11,810 nucleotides of DNA from Candidatus Iainarchaeum andersonii SCGC AAA011-E11 (GCA_000402355.1 AQRS01000017.1:5003-16812), one strand, 5' to 3'. Positions 5,185 through 11,810 are shown, numbered from the stretch's first letter. Notes: a model not told the origin generated them from the sequence alone. Translations and numbers: made by a program.

Positions 5185-6366
5185 ATGGCAGAAGCCAACG
5201 TGAAAAAGAGCGGCTCCTACGACATTTACGACTATGTTTTCTCCATTGAGGAACAGCTCAGGACAATGGAAACCGAGAAGCAGATCGGCACCGCGCGCCT
5301 CAACCAGTTGCAGTTGGAAATTGAAAGGATGCGGAAGGAGCTCGGCGATCTCAAGACACCGCCTTTGGTTGTCGGGGTTATTGAAGATGTGCTTGCCGAC
5401 GGAACCGCGGTTGTGAAGAACAGCAATGGCATGGAGTTCCAGGTGAAAATAATCAAGAGCCTCGAGGAAAATGTCGAAATCGGCAAGAGGGTTGCCATGA
5501 ACCAGCGCAGCTTGGTGATTACGGATATTTTGCCGGATTCAAAGGACTGGCGTGTGCACGCAATGGAAGTAATTGAAAAGCCGAAAGTCACTTTCACTGA
5601 AATCGGGGGCCTCGAAAAGGAGGCGCTTGAACTCGAGGAAGCGGTAATTCTGCCCTTGCTGAAGCCGGAAAGCTTTGAGAGATTGGGCATTGAAGCACCG
5701 AACGGGGTTTTGCTGCACGGCGCTCCCGGAACGGGAAAAACTTTGCTCGCGAAAGCCGTTGCGAACAAAACTAACTCCACTTTCATTTCACTTTCAGGCT
5801 CGGAGCTTGTGAGGAAGTACATAGGCGAAGGCTCAAGGCTGGTTCGCGACGTGTTCAAGCTTGCGAAGGAAAAAAAGCCTTCAATAATTTTTATCGACGA
5901 GATTGACGCGGTTGGTTCGCATCGCTTTGCCACGGCAAACGGCGACCGCGAGGTACAAAGGACGATGATGCAGCTGCTCGCGGAAATGGACGGCTTCAAT
6001 GAAGTCAAGGGAGTGAAAATTATAGGTGCAACGAACAGGATTGACATGCTCGACCCGGCGCTTTTGAGGTCGGGGCGCTTTGACCGCATAATAGAGATTC
6101 CGGCCCCGAACAGGAACGCGAGGGCAAAGATTTTCGGGATTCACTCGGCAAAAATGGCTTTGGACAGTTCAATTGACCTTTCGGCATTGGCGGAAAAAAC
6201 AGAGGGCTTGACCGGAGCGGACATCAAGAGCATCTGCACCGAAGCCGGAATGTTTGCCTTGCGCAAGAACAGGAAAAAGATTTCGAAAAGCGATTTCGAC
6301 GAGGCGGTGAAGAAAATATTCAGGCAGCCGCAGCAGGACGATTCTCACCAGAAAATGTTCACGTGA
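5185..6366 (+). CDS. pan: Proteasome-activating nucleotidase PAN (AAA+ unfoldase)
   Basis: 393 residues from ATG 5185. A hexameric ATPase that unfolds proteins and feeds them into the archaeal 20S proteasome. Order: N-terminal coiled coil (about 16-57); a Pro-Pro hinge (59-60); an OB-fold domain (about 61-125); AAA+ domain with Walker A GAPGTGKT (179-186), pore loop KYIG (211-214), Walker B IIFIDEID (234-241), sensor GATNR (281-285) and arginine-finger SGRFDR (296-301); C-terminal helical lid. The C-terminus is MFT, where PAN usually has hydrophobic-Tyr-any for docking into the 20S ring, so Phe replaces Tyr. An upstream in-frame ATG at 5113 is rejected because it precedes the predicted transcript start; ATG 5185 has GAGG eight bases upstream. 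Its stop lies four bases from the stop of the convergent lysozyme-like ORF. Confidence 0.95.
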   Translation: MAEANVKKSGSYDIYDYVFSIEEQLRTMETEKQIGTARLNQLQLEIERMRKELGDLKTPPLVVGVIEDVLADGTAVVKNSNGMEFQVKIIKSLEENVEIGKRVAMNQRSLVITDILPDSKDWRVHAMEVIEKPKVTFTEIGGLEKEALELEEAVILPLLKPESFERLGIEAPNGVLLHGAPGTGKTLLAKAVANKTNSTFISLSGSELVRKYIGEGSRLVRDVFKLAKEKKPSIIFIDEIDAVGSHRFATANGDREVQRTMMQLLAEMDGFNEVKGVKIIGATNRIDMLDPALLRSGRFDRIIEIPAPNRNARAKIFGIHSAKMALDSSIDLSALAEKTEGLTGADIKSICTEAGMFALRKNRKKISKSDFDEAVKKIFRQPQQDDSHQKMFT

Positions 6367-6370
6367 ATTT

Positions 6371-7000
6371 TTAGCGCGTGCATATTTGCACTACTTCTGA
6401 TTCCGCCTTGCCTATGCCCTGCAGGAAAACCGCCTTTACACTAAGGCTTTGCGCGCTTTGCACCAAATAGTAAACATAAGTTGATTTGTCGGTTTTTGTT
6501 CTGCAGTCCGGAACGTAATTGCATACTCCTCTGCGGTTAACGTAAGAAAGGTTGTCCGCGAGGTTGCCGCAATTGTCCCTGCTCAAAAGATATGCGTAGC
6601 ACAGCTCATTTGCGGCCGGGCTCTTTATGTCAGTGCTGAGATTTTTTATGAACGATTCCTCGTTCAGGCATCTGCTGAACTGAGCATCACCTATCTGTGT
6701 GAGTCCGATTGACCTGCTGCCATTGTCTTCAGTGAGTTCTTCATTCACCTTGAATCCGGATTCCGAATACATTTGTGTCAAGAGAACTGCCGGGGGAACG
6801 CCATACATTGTTCCCGCAATCTGTGAAAGCCTGTCGGCTTCTTCTCTTGTGAGCCTTTTTGCGGGGTCAAAGAACGGGCCTTTCAACCCGGAAAGGAAAG
6901 TCTGGTCATCTGTTGAAGTGGCGGGGTTGCTCACTGAACCGGGCGGATTTGTTCCGGGGGTTGCGCCCGGTGTTGTTCCGCCTGTCGTTGTGTCAATCAA
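6371..7000 (-). CDS. SLT/lysozyme-like domain, probably a -1 frame extension of the preceding gene
   Basis: 209 residues if read from TTG 7000. Residues 1-33 are a Thr/Pro/Gly linker; 36-209 hold a lysozyme-superfamily fold. The core is YGVPPAVLLTQMYSESGF (66-83) with likely catalytic Glu 80, then GSRSIGLTQIGD (94-105), as in lytic transglycosylases and goose-type lysozymes. Six cysteines (111, 134, 144, 160, 166, 207) suggest disulfides and a life outside the cell. Yet there is no signal peptide, and no SD precedes the TTG. The frame begins one base before the upstream TGA, right after ten A, and upstream in this frame there is a stop at 7012. Either re-initiation by stop/start overlap, a -1 frameshift, an assembly error in the A run, or slippage would express it. 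Predicted activity: cleavage of peptidoglycan-type glycan strands. Confidence 0.8.
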   Translation of the reverse strand: MIDTTTGGTTPGATPGTNPPGSVSNPATSTDDQTFLSGLKGPFFDPAKRLTREEADRLSQIAGTMYGVPPAVLLTQMYSESGFKVNEELTEDNGSRSIGLTQIGDAQFSRCLNEESFIKNLSTDIKSPAANELCYAYLLSRDNCGNLADNLSYVNRRGVCNYVPDCRTKTDKSTYVYYLVQSAQSLSVKAVFLQGIGKAESEVVQICTR

Positions 7001-10000
7001 ATTTTTTTTTTACCCAAGAGGTCTGAAGCCAGTTGCGTGTCGGCTACCGCGAGGCACTCCATTATTGAATTGCAGTTGTTCGGAAGCACGATTGCTGAGG
7101 CATTCACTTTTGTAAGCCCAACAGGCAACGGGGCTGATGATTTCCATGCTATGTCCGAAGAGCGCAGTAAAACCAGCGGCTTCGCATCCTTTCTTGAGGA
7201 AACGAGCATTACGTGCTTGTCGAGCTTCAGGTTATCCTTGGTGTAACTTGTGAAAGGCTCAAGCCTGCTGCCGTTCCAGAGGGCGAGCAGGCATTCATTA
7301 TATGTTTTTCCGGCTACACACTGGCCCGAAAGTGAGGAGTAATCGCCGCCGTACTTTGAAAGCACACCCGCAGTGTAAAACACCGCCGTGTTTATGTTGG
7401 GGGTGGCTATGGGGCATGAGGTGAATGTGCTGTCTGAAACGTTTTTGAAGCTGAATTCGCGTGCGCGATTCGGCACACTGTTTCCGGAAAACGCGGTATC
7501 TGAATCCTTGTCTATTGGCGGCTTGTCCTCGCTTGAGGTGAGGCCCCATATGTCGAGGCTGAATTGTGAGTCTCCCTTCGGGTAATTGAAGTAAACATTC
7601 ATTTTTTCGGTTGAAGTGACATTCAGCGGCAGGTTATTGCACTGGCCTTTTGTGCAGTCATAAACATTCGAGCCTATTTCAATGAAGCTTATCTGGGGGT
7701 TAGCGAGTTTATCTACCGAAGTGCAGAATGGCTCGGTCGAAGTGGTTGGCGGGGTGGTTGTTCCTGTGGAGCCTGTAACCTCGAATTCTTCAAACACCGG
7801 CAGACCAGTGAAATATGCCACTGAAGCTTCTTTGTTCTTGGAGTCAACAAGCACATCATGTATGACGTTGATTTCTGATACTGTCTGTACGTATACTGCG
7901 TTGCTTACAAAAACAGCATCCGCACCTGAAAACGGAAGTGTAGCTACTCCGACAAGGCCTCCCAATGCATTTCCTACGGCACCCCAAACACCCCTTGGAT
8001 TGGTCATTTTCTTCCAGCTTTCTTTTATGGATTCCCAATTGCTCACAATCGGTTCTCTTATGGTTTTCCAATAGCCGTTTTCTTCCTTTGCCTCTGAAGT
8101 AGCCTTTTCTATTTGTTCAACAAGCTTGTCATGCACCAAAAGCGAATTGAAGAACGGGCAATAATCCTTGTCGTTAACGCCGTTTTTCCTCCCGAAGTTA
8201 CAGCCTTCGGATACCAGCAAATTCTCAAGCTTAGGTATTACCGTAGGATTGCTTGTGTAAATCCCGGGGTCGAATTTTACAAAGAGTGCCGCGAGGTACT
8301 TGCCGTTCGGCAAATTGGCTTTTTCAAGCGAGGAAAAGTTGCAGTGCCAGTAGGTTCTCGACCCGTCATCCACCAATTGACAGGGAATGACAGAATCAAA
8401 AACAACGTCCTCAAAATGTTTTGCACCGGTGCTTGTGCTAAAATTCATGGACGATGGATTGTAAGCATCAGAGTCACTGCTTTTTGGGAACACCACAAGG
8501 TAAACGTGCTGGGTCAGCTTGGTGTCATCATTAGCATTCTCATTTCCATAAGCAGCCATGTCATAGCGAAGCATTACTGTTCTTGGAACTACCAAGCTTG
8601 AAATGGTGTCAGGAATTACGAGCCAGCCATTATCTGTGACTACAGCCCTGAAAAAATCCCTTATTGCGAAAATGTTCTTTGCCGCGTTTGTCCTTATCAC
8701 GAGAGTGGAAATCTGCCTGTCTCCAGGCTTCTTTCCGATAAGCAAATCATGTGTTGTTGTAGCAAGGCTTTTTTTGGTATTTTCGGTATCAGCAATGGTT
8801 TGCGTAGAATGCGTGATTCCTGAAAGGAGGTTTGTTTCAGTGAAGTGGAGCCACTCACCATAAATGCATTGGGTATTGCTGAAGCCATTTCCTACAAGAT
8901 TATTGTAAGCTCTTATTAGCTGGCATTCCCCCGGCGCTGGATTAGGATAGTCAAGCCAGAAGATGCGGGGAGGCGTGTAATAGCTATCGGGCGGATAAGC
9001 TGCGGCTTGGACAGAATAACCAATTAAGTCACCAGCCAAGCTGATAAAATATAGCCATACGAATCCTCTCACAAGACCGCCCTTTATTGAAGCCCCTGAG
9101 CTTCTTGCGGCGGCGGCACTCTCCCCTTGCGCAACAGAGGGCGCTGTTTCGGGAGCCGGAAGCAATCTTTCCGGATTGGTTATTGGTTCTCTTGCCGCAT
9201 CGGCTCTCGCAGTTCCTGGCGCAGTCCTAGGCGTTTCCTGAACAACATTTTCTGGGGAACCCTGTGAGCGGGGAACCGATTCGCCGGTCGCGGTCCTCGC
9301 GCCGCCTGCAGCATCCGCACCTGTTCCGCCAACGTTTGCGGAGGCGCTTCCTGAACCTGAAACCCGCTGGTTGAATATCGTTCCATTATTTGTGAAGTTG
9401 ATTGTGACAGGGCCTTCTACTCCCTGGACATTGAAATTGGTGCCCTGCATTTTTACTGTTACACCCTGCAGGCCGGCCTTTGAAGAACCTGCTGCTTCGC
9501 CTGTTGCTGCTGTTCCTGTTCCAGCAGAAGTGGAGCCGCTCGGCTTTACTGTTCCTGCGCCGGCTTCTCCGGAACCCGCAGCGCCTGAACCTGGTGTTCC
9601 CGGGGGTGTTGTTCCGCCTGTCGTGCCTGTTGGGATTTCCCCTGCCCCGGTTGTTCCTGATGGGGTTTTTGGCCTCAAAATAAGCGCCTTGTCCCGCGGA
9701 ACCGGGCCTGAATTAAATGGCTCATTCAGCCTGACTCTTGCAAGCTGTTCCTCGAGGGAATTAATTCTTGCCTGGCGGGCGTTGAGTTCAGTCTGCAACG
9801 AATTGGAAAGCCTGGTTTGTTCGCCGAGCGCGGCTTCGGCTTTAATTACCCTGTCAGACAATTCGCTTGAGTTTTTTAATTCCCGCGCATAATTTTGGCG
9901 AAGCTCTTCTGCAGTCTGGGCATTCAGCCTTTGCGCCTCGGCGGTTTTAGCTTCAAGACCTTCAATATATTCTACAGTCGTCGCATACTTGTTTGCAAGT

Positions 10001-10749
10001 TTTGCGAGTTTCGCTTTCATTTCTGCGTTCTGTGCCTGCAGCGCGGCAGCCTGGCCTTCAAAGTCTGCAACCCTGCCTGCGAGCCTGCCTGATTCCTCCA
10101 ATTGTGCTTTCAATGGGGTTATTTTTTCTTTCACAGAAGCAATATCCTCTTTTAGCGGTTGGCTTGCAGCTGGAATGGACTCAACATCACCAATACCTCT
10201 TAAAACTGGATTAAAGGCCTCCTCGGAAAGAACAGTGGCCCTAGAAGTTCGCGTAGCCGCGGCCTTCGCTACCTCGTTGTCCGCAGTAAGTTCAACAACC
10301 TGTTTCTGGACGGCTTCGGTCTGAAGAGCTTCAACCCTCGCTGCTGCGGCAGAAACCGCCTTCGGTTCAATGAAACCCACGGAATTAAGGAGCTCATCAA
10401 GCCGGGCTATTTGCTGTGCAAGCTCCTTATTGAGCTGTTGAACAGTAGCGGCGTTCCTTGTGAGATAAGCGTCATTCAGCCTTGGCTTTCCAAGGCGGTC
10501 GGAAAACCTCGTGCCCTCGTCGAGAGCCTCGAGTTCGTCAAGAGCCGCAAGCCTTTGAGTTTCAAGCGTCTTCAAGGCGTCAAGCTGCTTGAGGACTGTA
10601 TCCCTCATCGGGGTCGGAACCTCAGGGTAATTCATGGCAACGACAACCCTTTCCTCGAGTTGCTGCATTGAAACGTTTATCTCATCAGCAAAGGCCGCCT
10701 GCGCAAAAAAAAGAGTGAGGATTAAAAGTGCCGCGAGTTTTTTGTTCAT
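6997..10749 (-). CDS. Giant exported coiled-coil surface protein, unknown family
   Basis: 1250 residues. Order: signal peptide (about 1-21, KKLAALLILTLFFAQAAFA); long coiled coil (about 25-345, heptad-rich, no cysteines); Gly/Thr/Pro linker (about 361-426); small beta-like segment (427-465); second low-complexity stretch (466-555, Ala/Gly/Pro); hydrophobic helix (about 558-583); folded Cys-containing region (about 590-915; Cys 609, 628, 790, 803, 850, 864); Gly-rich hydrophobic stretch (919-958) that might insert in a membrane; linker GSTGTTTPPTTSTEPF (993-1008); C-terminal Cys-containing domain (1009-1245). Several N-x-S/T sequons occur. ATG 10749 overlaps the upstream stop as ATGA and has GGTGA six bases before it. 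The C-terminal GKKKI is read from the A10 run just before TGA. A role in attachment or as a carrier for the lysozyme-like domain is inferred. Confidence 0.9.
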   Translation of the reverse strand: MNKKLAALLILTLFFAQAAFADEINVSMQQLEERVVVAMNYPEVPTPMRDTVLKQLDALKTLETQRLAALDELEALDEGTRFSDRLGKPRLNDAYLTRNAATVQQLNKELAQQIARLDELLNSVGFIEPKAVSAAAARVEALQTEAVQKQVVELTADNEVAKAAATRTSRATVLSEEAFNPVLRGIGDVESIPAASQPLKEDIASVKEKITPLKAQLEESGRLAGRVADFEGQAAALQAQNAEMKAKLAKLANKYATTVEYIEGLEAKTAEAQRLNAQTAEELRQNYARELKNSSELSDRVIKAEAALGEQTRLSNSLQTELNARQARINSLEEQLARVRLNEPFNSGPVPRDKALILRPKTPSGTTGAGEIPTGTTGGTTPPGTPGSGAAGSGEAGAGTVKPSGSTSAGTGTAATGEAAGSSKAGLQGVTVKMQGTNFNVQGVEGPVTINFTNNGTIFNQRVSGSGSASANVGGTGADAAGGARTATGESVPRSQGSPENVVQETPRTAPGTARADAAREPITNPERLLPAPETAPSVAQGESAAAARSSGASIKGGLVRGFVWLYFISLAGDLIGYSVQAAAYPPDSYYTPPRIFWLDYPNPAPGECQLIRAYNNLVGNGFSNTQCIYGEWLHFTETNLLSGITHSTQTIADTENTKKSLATTTHDLLIGKKPGDRQISTLVIRTNAAKNIFAIRDFFRAVVTDNGWLVIPDTISSLVVPRTVMLRYDMAAYGNENANDDTKLTQHVYLVVFPKSSDSDAYNPSSMNFSTSTGAKHFEDVVFDSVIPCQLVDDGSRTYWHCNFSSLEKANLPNGKYLAALFVKFDPGIYTSNPTVIPKLENLLVSEGCNFGRKNGVNDKDYCPFFNSLLVHDKLVEQIEKATSEAKEENGYWKTIREPIVSNWESIKESWKKMTNPRGVWGAVGNALGGLVGVATLPFSGADAVFVSNAVYVQTVSEINVIHDVLVDSKNKEASVAYFTGLPVFEEFEVTGSTGTTTPPTTSTEPFCTSVDKLANPQISFIEIGSNVYDCTKGQCNNLPLNVTSTEKMNVYFNYPKGDSQFSLDIWGLTSSEDKPPIDKDSDTAFSGNSVPNRAREFSFKNVSDSTFTSCPIATPNINTAVFYTAGVLSKYGGDYSSLSGQCVAGKTYNECLLALWNGSRLEPFTSYTKDNLKLDKHVMLVSSRKDAKPLVLLRSSDIAWKSSAPLPVGLTKVNASAIVLPNNCNSIMECLAVADTQLASDLLGKKKI
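7002..7011 (-). other. A10 slippery run at the junction of the giant protein and lysozyme-like ORFs
   Basis: Minus strand reads GGT, ten A, TTTGATTG. In the zero frame this is Gly-Lys-Lys-Lys-Ile-stop. Slipping back one base, or adding one A, gives Gly-Lys-Lys-Lys-Asn-Leu-Ile-Asp and continues into the lysozyme-like ORF. The run contains A-AAA-AAA heptamers, the classic -1 slippery arrangement; homopolymers of this length are also prone to polymerase slippage and to sequencing error. Confidence 0.6.
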
Positions 10750-11351
10750 TGCACGTCACCGCACTGCGCGTTCAAAGTCTGGACTGCCGTGGAAAGAAGC
10801 GTGAACATCTGGTCTTCTTCCTGCGCCGTAATTCCTATCGGCGCCGGGGAATTATAATTGCCTGCATAACCCTGTTCCTCAAGTATGAGAGAATTCAGGG
10901 CGAGATAAAAATCAGAGTAGTCGCTTTGAAGCGCGAGTATTTGTTGCTTGGAAGCGCACACTGCTTCAATCGGCTTGTTTGCATTTTGCCTTGAAAGGGA
11001 TTCAACCCGCGTGAAAAGGGAAAGTTTTTGTTCGGAAAGTTTTACTGCGGAAATATAAACCGAAATTAAATCCTTGCCCTGCTTGAAAGCCGTTTGGTTT
11101 TGAAGGGAAGACAATTCGGAAGCGAGAGTTGCGTAGCGCGATTCATCAACCTTTGAGGAGATTTTCCCGCTTGAAACATCAACAAGCAAACCAGAATCAA
11201 AGGAACTTCTTTTCAGCCCGTATTTTGACAAAACAGAATCTATTCTTGATTCGGTGTCGGAGATTTTTGGCTGCATCAGGAAAGTAAAGGCAAAATAGCC
11301 GAGCGCAACAACTACAAGCAATATAATCAGGTTCCGCCACCTTGAATCCAT
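10746..11351 (-). CDS. Membrane-anchored helical protein, first gene of the surface operon
   Basis: 201 residues, family not recognised. An N-terminal anchor (about 7-26, LIILLVVVALGYFAFTFLM) preceded by WR suggests N-in topology, with the rest outside. The remainder is mostly helical with heptad-like stretches (about 35-45, 76-90, 103-125), two cysteines (132, 197) that might pair, and an Asn/Pro-rich break near 161-172. It resembles a short pilus-assembly or tether subunit in layout only. An upstream in-frame ATG at 11378 would give 210 residues, but ATG 11351 has GGAG eight bases upstream and a TATA box at the right distance, so the shorter form is preferred. It ends in an ATGA overlap with the giant protein gene, implying translational coupling and a shared task. 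Confidence 0.85.
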   Translation of the reverse strand: MDSRWRNLIILLVVVALGYFAFTFLMQPKISDTESRIDSVLSKYGLKRSSFDSGLLVDVSSGKISSKVDESRYATLASELSSLQNQTAFKQGKDLISVYISAVKLSEQKLSLFTRVESLSRQNANKPIEAVCASKQQILALQSDYSDFYLALNSLILEEQGYAGNYNSPAPIGITAQEEDQMFTLLSTAVQTLNAQCGDVQ

Positions 11352-11390
11352 GCCATTCACTCCGAAACTATAAGACATTATTGTTTTGAT

Positions 11391-11400
11391 TAATATATTA
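11391..11400 (-). promoter_or_regulatory. TATA box of the surface-protein operon
   Basis: TAATATATTA (self-complementary), centred 44 bases before ATG 11351, predicts a start near 11369 and a leader of about 18 bases holding GGAGTGA (11363-11357). A second TATA-like TTTAAAT lies at 11431-11437 and would give a longer leader including ATG 11378. Confidence 0.5.
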
Positions 11401-11460
11401 AGGTTTGCAATTTAGAACGAGGTTTTCGGATTTAAATGTTTGGTTTTCCCGCAAAAGCAG

Positions 11461-11573
11461 CTCTTTTTCTTTCCCGGCAGAATTACACTTTTCTTTTCCG
11501 CTAACGCTTTTAGCGAAGCCGTTCTCTTTCTTTTTCCCCAGGGTTTTTCTTTCTCAGGCAAGAGAAAGAAAAA
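11461..11573 (+). repeat. Pyrimidine-rich intergenic element, copy 3 (diverged, longer)
   Basis: Shares with copies 1 and 2 a CTTTTTCTTT tract, GCAGAATTACACTTTTCTTTT, and a terminal hairpin. It also has a second front part: GCTAA...TTAGC hairpin (11500-11514), then GAAGCCGTTCTCTTTCTTTTT, like GAAGCAGTTCTTTTTCTTTTT of copy 1. The terminal hairpin is TTTTTCTTTCTC / GAGAAAGAAAAA (11544-11555 with 11562-11573). Where its left arm differs from copies 1 and 2, the right arm changes to match. It would terminate minus-strand transcripts coming from the right edge before they reach the surface operon. Confidence 0.65.
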
Positions 11574-11576
11574 GGC

Positions 11577-11676
11577 TGTAAGAGAGAATTTAGGGACGCT
11601 TTTCGAAGCACCCCTTTCCTGCTAAGGTTTTATGTCAGAAATCGGGATTAGGCTCACTGTGGATGATACCACAATT
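11577..11676 (-). ncRNA. Candidate small RNA between two minus-strand genes
   Basis: A TATA box at 11705-11698 predicts transcription from about 11676 leftward into the T-rich hairpin of repeat copy 3. Within it, GGGGTGCTT-CGAA-AAGCGTCCC (11614-11593) folds into a nine-pair stem closed by a tetraloop. Its two central pairs are G-U wobbles in minus-strand RNA but A-C mismatches on plus, which argues for a minus-strand transcript. A second hairpin (TGTGG/CCACA) lies at 11658-11673. No known RNA family is recognised; it could instead be a long untranslated leader. Confidence 0.35.
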
Positions 11677-11697
11677 AGTATATTGCTCCGCCCAGGG

Positions 11698-11705
11698 TAT
11701 ATAAA
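11698..11705 (-). promoter_or_regulatory. TATA box with BRE, minus strand, for the candidate small RNA
   Basis: Minus strand AGAAAGC-TTTATATA is a close match to archaeal BRE plus box A. No coding start lies within a normal leader distance on this strand; the next minus-strand gene begins about 325 bases later, beyond a terminator-like element. Confidence 0.45.
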
Positions 11706-11762
11706 GCTTTCTGTGATCGACTCTGGGACAAAATTGGGTGATTTTGTGGTTTTTGGGTTTTT

Positions 11763-11810
11763 CTAGTCCAAAACGACCACGTAAGCCCGCTTCCCTACAT
11801 ATTTTACTGG
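11763..11810 (-). CDS. Possible C-terminal end of a minus-strand gene (5' end outside window)
   Basis: The last 48 bases read in one minus frame as PVKYVGKRAYVVVLD followed by TAG. Mixed basic and beta-branched residues look like a real protein end, and the gene would lie just upstream of the small RNA candidate. Only 15 residues are visible, so the call rests on composition and position. Confidence 0.4.
   Translation of the reverse strand, partial: PVKYVGKRAYVVVLD

Noticed and set aside
5232..6089. 285-codon open frame on the minus strand across the PAN gene
   Set aside because: It is the mirror of a strongly conserved AAA+ coding sequence; the translation is Ser/Pro/Phe-rich with no domain, which is typical of antisense frames in this base composition.
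8113..8601. 162-codon plus-strand open frame
   Set aside because: Antisense to the Cys-containing domain of the giant protein; no promoter or SD, no recognisable domain.
9371..9892. 173-codon plus-strand open frame rich in Pro/Val/Ala
   Set aside because: It is antisense to the Gly/Thr/Pro linker of the giant protein and simply reflects its repetitive codons.
11440..11625. 61-codon plus-strand open frame (Phe/Lys-rich)
   Set aside because: It is a translation of the pyrimidine-rich repeat copy 3; the Phe and Lys runs come from the T and A arms of the hairpin.
11632..11766. 44-codon plus-strand ORF from ATG 11632 to TAG 11764
   Set aside because: No SD or promoter, it overlaps the stop of the probable minus-strand gene, and the G-U wobble pattern beside it supports transcription of the other strand.
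1..11810. CRISPR array, insertion sequence, integrase or attachment site
   Set aside because: No regularly spaced repeats, transposase or recombinase frame, or duplicated tRNA end was seen on either strand.

Overview
The window looks like a piece of an archaeal chromosome. It carries an FtsZ1-type tubulin homologue, a proteasome-activating nucleotidase (PAN), an archaeal-type SRP (7S) RNA, a tRNA-Asn without encoded CCA, TATA/BRE promoters at about -26, and GGTGA/GGAGG ribosome binding sites. Gene content is mostly housekeeping plus one accessory secretion locus. A DPANN-type or other deep euryarchaeal lineage is my guess from the small intergenic spaces and unfamiliar membrane proteins; nothing here proves the taxon.

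Layout. 2-127 (+): C-terminal end of an unrecognised protein. 205-277 (-): tRNA-Asn(GTT). 396-1376 (+): multi-pass membrane protein of unknown function, near-leaderless. 1535-1762 (+): small, highly charged protein with a TTG start. 1881-2154 (-): SRP RNA with a well-placed promoter. 2160-2507: AT-rich ftsZ leader with a 19-bp palindrome and stacked mini-ORFs. 2508-3593 (+): ftsZ1. 3698-5110 (-): M50 site-2 protease with a PDZ domain. 5185-6366 (+): PAN, divergent from the protease across one symmetric TATA box. 11351-6371 (-): a tightly coupled set: a membrane-anchored helical protein, a 1250-residue exported coiled-coil protein, and an SLT/lysozyme-like domain in the -1 frame directly after an A10 run. 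11577-11676 (-): possible small RNA. 11763-11810 (-): possible C-terminal end of another gene.

How the genes may work together. FtsZ1 acts in division; PAN unfolds substrates for the 20S proteasome; the M50 protease cuts membrane proteins; SRP RNA serves co-translational export. The minus-strand locus looks like a cell-surface machine. Its peptidoglycan-type hydrolase domain has six cysteines and no signal peptide, so it most plausibly leaves the cell as a -1 frameshift (or slippage) extension of the exported 1250-residue protein.

Three copies of an intergenic pyrimidine-rich element (1791-1879, 3611-3693, 11461-11573) sit at gene 3' ends. Each contains a hairpin with T-rich left and A-rich right arms, and the arms covary between copies, which suggests a dispersed bidirectional terminator.
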